Assembly: GCF_900232995.1 (NCBI RefSeq)
Contig: NZ_OCVX01000003.1
Location: forward strand, 1,163,254-1,215,408
DNA: 52,155 bases
Direction: 5' to 3'
Source of the DNA: Mycobacterium simulans
Lineage (GTDB): Bacteria; Actinomycetota; Actinomycetes; Mycobacteriales; Mycobacteriaceae
Below the pieces are notes generated by a model, which had not been told where the DNA came from, did no database searches, and saw only the letters and a list, made by a program, of their open reading frames with translations. Both the position numbers and the translations under genes were made by a program. Shown one piece after another: positions 45,974-52,155 of this stretch (within the stretch, counting starts at the first letter, position 1; every line of letters begins with the position of its first letter).

Positions 45974-47545
45974 TCAGTGCACACCTGTCGACGACTGCCC
46001 GCTGCGCTGCACGGCCCCACCGCTGGCCTCACCCCGTTCCGGCGTGTTCGGCGCGACCATGTTTGCCTCGGTGCCGTGGCTTCCCGAACCTCTGTACAAG
46101 AAAGCCAGCGGTATGACGATCAACCCTGCCAGTACGACTGCGACCACAAACGCCACGCTGTAGGCGTGCGAAAGGTTATCGGCTAGCCCGCTGCGCGTCG
46201 ACCCTTCTTGGAGCTGACTGGTCAGAATCACCGACATGAGCGCGGTCCCCACCGCGGCGGCCACCTGCTGATTGACTTTGATCAGCGTCGAACCTCTCGC
46301 CATTTGATTTGGGGCCAGTGTCTGCATTGCCACCGCGACTAGCGGCATCCTGGTACAGCCCATTCCCAGCCCCACCAACGTCAGGCCGGTCCAGAGCATC
46401 GGAAGGGACTCGCGCTGGTTGGCAACGCCGCAGGCGAAGACTCCCATGCCCACCGCAATCAGCGTGACGCCTATGAAAAGAACCCCGCGAGCGCCACGTC
46501 TGTCCATCAACGTTCCAGCTAGCGGCATCGTGACCGCGGCACCGATTCCTCGGGGGACCACGCTCATCCCAGCCTGCAACGGTGTCTCGTTGAGCAGCTG
46601 CTGGAAGTAGCTCGGAAACAGCACCCCGGCGCCGAAAGTTGAGACGATGTAAAGAAACATGGCCGCATTGGTGAGTGTGAACGCTCGGTTGGTCAACAGG
46701 CGTAGATCGATGAGGGGCTTATCCGAGCGGTAGAGGGCGTGAAACACGAACCCGACGATCAACGCCATACCGATGGCCGCGGGTATCCACACGTGCCGAT
46801 CAGCTATGGTGCCGCGGCTGGGGATTTCGGACATCCCGTACAGCAGCGCCGGCAGGCCCGGTGACAGCAGCAGTACACCGATGACGTCGAAGGTTTCCGA
46901 CGGTGCCGGGTGATCGCGAGGGAACACGATCGCGGCGAGGCCGATTGCGGCCACTCCGACCGGCAGGTTGATCCAGAAGATCCACTGCCAGCTATAACAG
47001 TCGATGAGCCAACCGCCCAAGACAGGACCGAAAGCCGGGGCGAGCACAACCGGGATCCCTAACACGGCCATCACGCGGCCAACCCGTTTGGGACCGGCCT
47101 CGCGGTTCACGATGGAGAGGGTGAGCGTTGTGAGGATGCCGCCGCCGAGGCCCTGCGCCACTCGAGAGGCGATCAGCCAGGTGATGTTTGGCGCTATCGC
47201 GCATAGCAGCGAGCCCAGTGTGAAGACGAGAACTGAACCCATGAAGATTCGTTTGGTGCCGAATCGGTCGGCTGCCCAGCCTGCCAGTGGGATCACGGCG
47301 GCCAACGCGAGTGTGTAACCGGTAATCGTCCAGGCAACGACGGCCTGGGTCGAGTCAAAAGTAACGACGAACGTGCGTTGCGCAACGGTGACAACAGTGG
47401 TGTCCAAAAGGTTCATGAATGAGCCCAGGACGCACACTCCTGCTATCCACCACAGCCTGGTGTCGAGTTTGTCCGGATAGCTGCATTCGTTAGGGCTCAC
47501 CGGATGAGCGGGGAAAGCGGGTCGCGACGCGCGCACCCGACGCAT
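45974..47545 (-). CDS. DHA2-family (EmrB/QacA) MFS transporter
   Basis: A 523-residue transporter with about 14 helices. Motif A is GWAADRFGTKR, motif C is GIPVVLAPAFGPVLGGWLID, and helix 1 has FMNLLDTTVV. The family exports drugs and other amphipathic compounds by proton antiport. The ATG at 47543-47545 overlaps the NadR-like stop by one base (TGATG), suggesting coupling; a GTG at 47500, 17 residues before helix 1, is an alternative. The frame extends to 47677 without support. It is linked to the NadR-like gene, so export of a nucleoside-like compound is thinkable but unproven. Confidence 0.9.
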   Translation of the reverse strand: MRRVRASRPAFPAHPVSPNECSYPDKLDTRLWWIAGVCVLGSFMNLLDTTVVTVAQRTFVVTFDSTQAVVAWTITGYTLALAAVIPLAGWAADRFGTKRIFMGSVLVFTLGSLLCAIAPNITWLIASRVAQGLGGGILTTLTLSIVNREAGPKRVGRVMAVLGIPVVLAPAFGPVLGGWLIDCYSWQWIFWINLPVGVAAIGLAAIVFPRDHPAPSETFDVIGVLLLSPGLPALLYGMSEIPSRGTIADRHVWIPAAIGMALIVGFVFHALYRSDKPLIDLRLLTNRAFTLTNAAMFLYIVSTFGAGVLFPSYFQQLLNETPLQAGMSVVPRGIGAAVTMPLAGTLMDRRGARGVLFIGVTLIAVGMGVFACGVANQRESLPMLWTGLTLVGLGMGCTRMPLVAVAMQTLAPNQMARGSTLIKVNQQVAAAVGTALMSVILTSQLQEGSTRSGLADNLSHAYSVAFVVAVVLAGLIVIPLAFLYRGSGSHGTEANMVAPNTPERGEASGGAVQRSGQSSTGVH

Positions 47546-48531
47546 CACGGTAAGCCCGTCGGGCGGGGCGAAGGCACAAGTTTTTCGACAGCGTTGAGAG
47601 CCATCGCAATCTGCTCCTCCCAACCGCCGCTGACCACCACGAATGGTCGTCCCACCTCGCGCAGAGCGCGTTTGCAACGCGCGAAAAAATCACCGCGCTC
47701 GCTGAGCGGATAACGCGCGCCGGCCACGTCCGAGGGCGCTTCGGGCGCGGTGAGGAGCGTGAGATCGTAAGGGCGGCAAGCTGATTCGCGAAGCTCTTGA
47801 GGGCGGCTCCCCAGCAACAACTCGGCCCACACGGCGGCGGCGAGCGGATCGGTGTCACAAATCAGCACGCGATCGGCGTCGCGAGCCAAGGCTTCCTCCG
47901 AAGCGATCTGCCCGCGAACGATTTCGGTCCAATCCAGTCCCTCCGGCGAGTCGCCATCTAACGCCCCCAGAGTCCGTCCCCACTCCGGGACCCACTTCGT
48001 TCCGAGCTTTTCCGCGAGCGCCCTGGCCAGGGCGCTCTTCCCGGTGGATTCGGGGCCGAGGATGCTTACCCGCTTCACGAACGCGGGCCGCACGCAGCGT
48101 GGAATGTGTTGCCAGTGAGCAAACGGGTCCGCGCGGATGCACGTTGCACTGACCGGAACGACGGCACGTGCCTGATCGACTGACACGAAACGCGCTCCGA
48201 GGATTTGGGCGAAGTCCGCGCCGTACGGCTCGGAAGCAAAGACAAAGTCGAGACGCCTTGGGAGGACTTGCTCCAACCTCGCCTTCCAGACGTCCCAAGA
48301 CGGCCGATGCTCCGACGGATGCTGCGAGTTCTCGACGGCGAGAAGGACCACGCGATCGAAGGGGAACAGCTCCCGCATCCATGCCAAGCGTTGGGTGCCC
48401 GAAATCGGATCTCCGTCCTGTACCGAGACGACGATCGTCAGATCGTCCACCCATCGACGCGCAAACTCGCATAGATAAACGTGTCCGGCGTGCGGCGGCA
48501 CGAACCTGCCCAGCACCATTCCGTGCGTCAC
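47545..48531 (-). CDS. NadR-like bifunctional NMN adenylyltransferase / ribosylnicotinamide kinase
   Basis: A 328-residue protein with two domains. The N-terminal nucleotidyltransferase has GRFVPPHAGHVYL (HxGH) and VSATCIRADP (ISxTxIR). The C-terminal kinase has a P-loop GPESTGKSALARAL at about 158 and CDTDPLAAAVW. This is the NadR arrangement, used to salvage nicotinamide riboside into NAD; the E. coli repressor HTH is absent. Mycobacteria normally use NadD, so this is an uncommon gene, probably acquired. No PnuC transporter is seen nearby. GTG 48531 overlaps the stop of a small upstream frame (GTGA), and its own stop overlaps the DHA2 start. Confidence 0.9.
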   Translation of the reverse strand: MTHGMVLGRFVPPHAGHVYLCEFARRWVDDLTIVVSVQDGDPISGTQRLAWMRELFPFDRVVLLAVENSQHPSEHRPSWDVWKARLEQVLPRRLDFVFASEPYGADFAQILGARFVSVDQARAVVPVSATCIRADPFAHWQHIPRCVRPAFVKRVSILGPESTGKSALARALAEKLGTKWVPEWGRTLGALDGDSPEGLDWTEIVRGQIASEEALARDADRVLICDTDPLAAAVWAELLLGSRPQELRESACRPYDLTLLTAPEAPSDVAGARYPLSERGDFFARCKRALREVGRPFVVVSGGWEEQIAMALNAVEKLVPSPRPTGLP

Positions 48532-48782
48532 GACGGTGCCCCAACGCCGGCGACGGAGTCACCGCCGAGCCGATCAAGACAGACGATCTGTGCCTCGGCG
48601 ACGGCCCACCCAACATGGCGGAACATTCGCTCCGCGCGAATTGGATGCGGATCAAAACGATGCACGAACTCTGTGTAGCACCAGGTTGCGTCCCTCGCAG
48701 GAGGAACCGGCCTCAGGATTTGGGGATGCGGATAGACACACCTATAGCGCTCCGCCGAGGCAGGCGTTGGCGTACTCATCAC
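48528..48782 (-). CDS. Hypothetical protein of 84 residues upstream of the NadR-like gene
   Basis: The frame encodes 84 residues, with PHPQILRPVPPARDATWCY, FVHRFDPHPIRAERMFRHVG and WAVAEAQIVCLDRLGG as ordered-looking parts. Its TGA overlaps the GTG of the NadR-like gene (GTGA), which supports translation. I recognise no family. It begins 51 bases after the 3' end of tRNA-Leu on the same strand. It could be a small partner of the NadR-like enzyme or the remnant of a longer gene. Start uncertain between two adjacent ATGs. Confidence 0.5.
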   Translation of the reverse strand: MMSTPTPASAERYRCVYPHPQILRPVPPARDATWCYTEFVHRFDPHPIRAERMFRHVGWAVAEAQIVCLDRLGGDSVAGVGAPS

Positions 48783-48833
48783 AATTGCGCGCAGCCTGGG
48801 CGCCGCTAGCGCTGGGTCGACTCATCACATTTG

Positions 48834-48916
48834 TGGGCGAAGGGGGACTTGAACCCCCACGTCCCGAAGGACACTGGCACCTGAAGCCAGCGCGTCTGCC
48901 ATTCCGCCACTCGCCC
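48834..48916 (-). tRNA. leuT: tRNA-Leu (CAG anticodon)
   Basis: On the minus strand the 83-base sequence begins GGGCGAG and ends TTCGCCCA, forming a seven-pair acceptor stem with one G-U. The anticodon arm CTGGC-TTCAGGT-GCCAG shows anticodon CAG. A long variable arm (TGTCCTTCGGGACG) is typical of tRNA-Leu, and GGGGGTTCAAGTCCCCC is the T arm. CCA is not encoded. Length and position next to fhaA match leuT of M. tuberculosis. It borders the accessory block on its 3' side. Confidence 0.96.
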
Positions 48917-49115
48917 GAGACAACCGCAGGACCATACCACTGTAGTAGCCGGGCACCCCAACTGCTGCCATGGGCCGCCTCGACCTGATTCTCAGGATTC
49001 TCACGGTGCCGCACCGGCAGGGTGTCCCGATAGCATGCTTATTGACACGACACGCGGGCGAGTCGTTTGTTTTGCGACCGCAAAATTCCAGGACGGGTGG
49101 GGCGAGCGCTGAAAA
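48917..49115. promoter_or_regulatory. Upstream region of fhaA and tRNA-Leu
   Basis: These 199 bases separate the divergent tRNA-Leu and fhaA genes and must contain both promoters. A TAGCATGCT-centred AT-richer patch near 49031-49042 is the only noticeable feature. The fhaA ATG has no strong Shine-Dalgarno. No open frame of interest. Confidence 0.4.
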
Positions 49116-50795
49116 ATGGGTAGCCAGAAAGGGCTGGTTCAGCGCATCGAGCGCAAACTCGAGGCGACCGTGGGTGACGCGTTTGCCCGAGTGTTTGGGG
49201 GTTCGATCGTGCCGCAAGAGATTGAGGCCCTGTTACGCCGCGAGGCGGCCGACGGCGTCCAGTCGCTCCCGGGAAATCGCCTTTTGGCACCCAACGAATA
49301 CATCATTACCCTCAGTGTGCACGACTCTGAGAAGTTGGGCGCCGACCCGGATCTCACATCCAGCGTTTTTGCTCGGTACCTGGCGGACTATATCCAAGAA
49401 CAGGGGTGGCAAACGTATGGTGATGTGGTCGTCCGGTTCGAGCAGTCGTCGAACTTACATACTGGCCAGTTCCGCGCCCGCGGGGCTGTCAACCCTGATG
49501 TCGAACCCCGCCCGACAGTCACCGATTCCGCCCGGCCACAATCAAATCATGCGTATGGCGCAGAACCAGGAGTACCACCAATGACTGACAATTCGAGCTA
49601 CCGCGGCGGTCAGGGGCAGGGGCGGCCCGACGAGTATTACGACGATCGCTACGCGCGTCCGCAAGAGGACCAGCACGACGGCCCGGGCCAGCAAGGCGGA
49701 CCCACCTATCCCCCGGAGGGCGGCTACCCACCCCAGCAGGGTTACCCGCCGCCGCGCCAGGACCAGGGCGGCTACCCGGACCAACGCGGCTACCAAGACC
49801 AACGCGGCTACCAAGACCAGGGCGGCTACCCCGACCAACGCGGCTACCAAGACCAGGGGGCCTATCCCGACCAACGCGGCTACCAAGACCAGGGCGGCTA
49901 CCCCGACCAACGCGGCTACCAAGACCAGGGCGGCTACCCCGACCAACGCGGTTACCAAGACCAGGGGCAGGGTGGTGGCTACCCACCGCCGTACGAGCAA
50001 CGCCCGCCCGCTCCGGCCGGCCCGCCACCCGGCTACGGCGGCCAAGGCTACGACCAGGGCTACCGCCAAGGCGGCTACGCCCCTCCGCCGGCCGGCGGCC
50101 AGCCCGGGTACGGCGGTTACGGCGACTACGGACGTGAGCCTGCCCGCCAAGACCAGGGCGGCTATGCCCCCTCGGCCCCCTCGGCCCCGTCGGCACCCTC
50201 GGCCCCGCCGGAACCACAGCAGCCGGCTTACCCAGACCAGGGCGGCGGGTACGACCAGGGCTACCAGCAGGGCGGCCCGGGATACGGTCGGCAAGACTAT
50301 GGGCAAGGCGACTACACCCAATACGCCGAGACCGCTGTGCCGGGCGGATACCCCCCGCAGGGCGGCGGTTATGGCGAGCCTGGCAGGAGTGACTACGACT
50401 ACGGCCAACCGGCTGCACCTGACTACGGTCAGCCGCCCGCTGCTGACTACGGGCAACCTGCCGGTGGTGGATACGGAGGTTACGGCCAGGGCGGCTATGG
50501 GGCCCCCGGACTTGCGGTCACTCTGCAGCTCGATGACGGCAGCGGCCGGACCTACCAGCTCCGCGACGGCTCCAACATCATCGGCCGTGGACAGGACGCC
50601 CAATTCCGGTTGCCCGACACCGGCGTCTCACGTCGTCACCTAGAGATCCGCTGGGACGGGCAGGTCGCTCTGCTCTCGGACTTGAACTCCACGAACGGCA
50701 CCACTGTGAACAATGCACCGGTCCAGGAGTGGCAGTTGGCCGACGGCGACGTGATCCGCTTGGGCCATTCTGAGATCATCGTCCGGATTCACTGA
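49116..50795 (+). CDS. fhaA: FHA-domain protein FhaA (FipA)
   Basis: A 559-residue cytosolic protein. The N-terminal DUF3662 domain ([20 protein letters not shown] to about 130) is followed by a Gln/Gly/Tyr/Pro-rich linker with a tandem 12-residue repeat, and a C-terminal FHA domain (about 470-559) with GRG, SRRH and NSTNGT, which binds phosphothreonine. In M. tuberculosis FhaA is phosphorylated by PknB, binds the phosphorylated pseudokinase MviN/MurJ and restrains peptidoglycan synthesis. Recalled length there is 527, so the linker is longer here. It leads the cluster fhaA-fhaB-pstP, which normally continues to rodA, pbpA, pknA and pknB beyond the window. Confidence 0.96.
   Translation: MGSQKGLVQRIERKLEATVGDAFARVFGGSIVPQEIEALLRREAADGVQSLPGNRLLAPNEYIITLSVHDSEKLGADPDLTSSVFARYLADYIQEQGWQTYGDVVVRFEQSSNLHTGQFRARGAVNPDVEPRPTVTDSARPQSNHAYGAEPGVPPMTDNSSYRGGQGQGRPDEYYDDRYARPQEDQHDGPGQQGGPTYPPEGGYPPQQGYPPPRQDQGGYPDQRGYQDQRGYQDQGGYPDQRGYQDQGAYPDQRGYQDQGGYPDQRGYQDQGGYPDQRGYQDQGQGGGYPPPYEQRPPAPAGPPPGYGGQGYDQGYRQGGYAPPPAGGQPGYGGYGDYGREPARQDQGGYAPSAPSAPSAPSAPPEPQQPAYPDQGGGYDQGYQQGGPGYGRQDYGQGDYTQYAETAVPGGYPPQGGGYGEPGRSDYDYGQPAAPDYGQPPAADYGQPAGGGYGGYGQGGYGAPGLAVTLQLDDGSGRTYQLRDGSNIIGRGQDAQFRLPDTGVSRRHLEIRWDGQVALLSDLNSTNGTTVNNAPVQEWQLADGDVIRLGHSEIIVRIH
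49767..49964 (+). repeat. In-frame 36-base tandem repeat within fhaA
   Basis: Five copies of a 36-base unit encoding [12 protein letters not shown] (one with GAYPDQ) plus one extra half unit RGYQDQ after the first copy span 198 bases, or 66 residues. Units are nearly identical at DNA level, which suggests recent expansion by slippage or recombination. A Ser-Ala-Pro repeat follows farther on at about 50168-50208. Confidence 0.9.
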
Positions 50796-50919
50796 ACGCT
50801 CTGGGCTCAAAGCAGCCGCGCTTGACTGCATGTCGACCACTGTCAAAGTATCGTGACTTTGCTGATGTGCTCGGCATGACGAGCGTGGGTGGGCAGCGCC
50901 AGGACGGAAAGGACGCCAG
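50796..50919. promoter_or_regulatory. fhaA-fhaB intergenic region
   Basis: A 124-base gap with GGAAAGGA about 12 bases before the fhaB ATG as a likely Shine-Dalgarno. It may contain an internal promoter for fhaB-pstP, but I see no clear -10/-35 pair to name. Confidence 0.4.
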
Positions 50920-51387
50920 ATGCAGGGGTTAGTTCTGCAACTGACGCGTGCCGGATTCTTAATGTTGCTATGGCTCTTCATCTGGTCCGTGCTACGGATC
51001 CTGCGAACCGACATCTACGCACCGACTGGAGCTGTCATGGTCCGCCGGGGGTTGGCGTTGCGCGGCACACTGCTGCCTTCACGTCAGCGCCGGGACGAGG
51101 CCCGCTACCTGGTGGTCACCGATGGCGCGCTGACGGGCGCCCGCATCACGCTGAGCGGGCAGCCGGTGTTGATTGGACGCGCTGATGACTCGACCCTGGT
51201 GTTGACCGATGACTACGCCTCGACGCGACATGCCAGGCTGTCTAAGCGCGGTTCGGAATGGTATGTCGAAGATCTAGGATCGACCAACGGCACTTACCTT
51301 GACAGGGCGAAGGTGACCACTGCGGTACGAGTTCCACTAGGAACGCCGGTTCGGATCGGCAAGACGGCAATCGAGTTGCGCCCGTGA
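50920..51387 (+). CDS. fhaB: FHA-domain membrane protein FhaB (FipA partner)
   Basis: A 155-residue protein equal in length to Rv0019c. One N-terminal membrane helix (LVLQLTRAGFLMLLWLFIWS) is followed by a short linker with Thr36 in APTGAV, the known PknA/PknB phosphosite region, and an FHA domain (about 70-155) with IGRADDS, STRH and GSTNGT. In M. tuberculosis it links FtsZ and FtsQ under oxidative stress. It precedes pstP by ten bases. Confidence 0.95.
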   Translation: MQGLVLQLTRAGFLMLLWLFIWSVLRILRTDIYAPTGAVMVRRGLALRGTLLPSRQRRDEARYLVVTDGALTGARITLSGQPVLIGRADDSTLVLTDDYASTRHARLSKRGSEWYVEDLGSTNGTYLDRAKVTTAVRVPLGTPVRIGKTAIELRP

Positions 51388-51397
51388 CCCGCGGAGA

Positions 51398-52155
51398 GTG
51401 GCGCTCGTGACCCTGGTCCTGCGCTATGCCGCCCGAAGCGATCGCGGCCTGGTACGTGCCAATAACGAAGACTCCGTTTACGCCGGTGCACGCCTGTTGG
51501 CCCTGGCCGACGGCATGGGCGGCCACGCAGCCGGCGAGGTGGCCTCCCAGTTGGTGATCGCCGCGTTGGCCCATCTCGATGACGACGAGCCCGGCGGCGA
51601 TCTGCTGGCCAAGCTTGACGCCGCGGTCCGAGCCGGCAACTCGGCTATCGCCGCGCAGGTCGAAATGGAACCCGACCTTGAAGGAATGGGGACCACGCTC
51701 ACCGCGATCCTGTTCGCCGGCAACCGGCTCGGTCTGGTGCACATCGGTGACTCGCGAGGCTACCTATTGCGCGACGGCGAGCTGACGCAGATCACCAAGG
51801 ACGACACCTTTGTCCAGACCCTCGTTGATGAAGGGCGGATCACCGCCGAGGAGGCGCACAGCCACCCGCAACGCTCATTGATCATGCGCGCGCTCACCGG
51901 CCATGAGGTCGAGCCCACGCTGACCATGCGCGAAGTGCGCGCCGGCGATCGCTACCTGCTGTGCTCCGATGGGTTGTCGGACCCGGTGAGCGATGAGACC
52001 ATCCACGAGGCCCTGCAGATTCCCGACGTTGCCGAAAGCGCCTACCGCCTTATCGAACTGGCGTTGCGAGGTGGCGGCCCCGACAATGTCACCGTCGTGG
52101 TCGCCGACGTCGTCGACTACGAGTACGGCCAGACACAGCCCATTCTGGCCGGGGC
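51398..52155 (+). CDS. pstP: PP2C-type Ser/Thr phosphatase PstP (5' part, cut by window end)
   Basis: The first 252 codons of PstP. PP2C metal-binding motifs are complete: NNEDS near residue 20, ADGMGGHAAGE with Asp38, GTTL, IGDSRGYLL, and the later LCSDGLSDPV and GGPDNVTVV. The protein dephosphorylates PknA/PknB and their substrates. GTG at 51398 gives VALVTLVLRYAARSD, as in M. tuberculosis (MARVTLVLRY). The membrane helix and extracellular end lie beyond the window. Confidence 0.95.
   Translation, partial: MALVTLVLRYAARSDRGLVRANNEDSVYAGARLLALADGMGGHAAGEVASQLVIAALAHLDDDEPGGDLLAKLDAAVRAGNSAIAAQVEMEPDLEGMGTTLTAILFAGNRLGLVHIGDSRGYLLRDGELTQITKDDTFVQTLVDEGRITAEEAHSHPQRSLIMRALTGHEVEPTLTMREVRAGDRYLLCSDGLSDPVSDETIHEALQIPDVAESAYRLIELALRGGGPDNVTVVVADVVDYEYGQTQPILAG

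Noticed and set aside
48834..48916. Attachment site of an integrated element at tRNA-Leu
   Set aside because: I looked for a second copy of the tRNA 3' end in the accessory block and found none, and no integrase is present.
49767..49964. CRISPR-like array
   Set aside because: Units are contiguous, in frame and encode a protein repeat; there are no spacers and no cas genes.
49519..50603. Two long minus-strand frames opposite the fhaA linker
   Set aside because: They arise from the repetitive, stop-poor linker sequence and have no family character or start signal.

Overview
The window reads as a chromosomal segment from a slow-growing, GC-rich mycobacterium related to, but distinct from, the Mycobacterium tuberculosis complex. 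The evidence is a long stretch whose order matches the near-origin region of M. tuberculosis (roughly Rv0052 back to Rv0018c, shown here in reverse), plus PE_PGRS, PE, PPE, EccB/EccC, WhiB and PstP/FhaA genes. It is not an H37Rv-type genome: at three places the H37Rv-like backbone is replaced or expanded. Species calls such as M. kansasii or M. marinum relatives cannot be settled from the window. All gene equivalences are from recalled protein similarity, not a search.

1-15.2 kb is conserved backbone. The minus-strand chain DUF5318 zinc ribbon, ponA1, GT87-like membrane glycosyltransferase and DJ-1/PfpI protein is linked by overlapping stop/start codons. A plus-strand block follows: DUF1707 protein, PadR regulator, ino1, alpha/beta hydrolase, LLM oxidoreductase, GntR, MarR and an SDR. 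leuS converges on the SDR from the minus strand.

15.3-24.4 kb holds mtc28 and a small Cys-tailed membrane protein, then two paralogous SBF-like (bile acid:sodium symporter superfamily) transporters that flank a PE_PGRS gene. A short scar before the second transporter shows that a two-gene unit was duplicated. YqgE, an MFS transporter and a DinB-fold protein follow.

24.4-41.2 kb is the most striking part: a 16.7-kb run of 15 minus-strand genes with short gaps. It starts with an XRE regulator and an NlpC/P60 protein, passes through two DUF4226-type proteins, an EspC-like helical hairpin, two further ESX-associated proteins and a YbaB protein (equivalents of Rv0023-Rv0030), and continues into eccB, a full-length three-ATPase eccC, PE, PPE, a PknH/PknJ-type receptor kinase and two lipoproteins. 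In H37Rv the genes Rv0023-Rv0030 stand alone, followed by unrelated genes; here they are the front half of a type VII secretion-like locus. EccD, EccE, MycP, EsxA/B and EspG are not present in the window. A 47-codon apparently leaderless gene lies on the opposite strand inside the run.

41.3-52.2 kb has whiB5, diverging from the XRE gene, then an accessory block (acyl-CoA dehydrogenase, pirin, GNAT, Amt, DHA2 transporter, NadR-like enzyme, small ORF) ending at tRNA-Leu(CAG). Backbone resumes with fhaA, fhaB and the 5' part of pstP.
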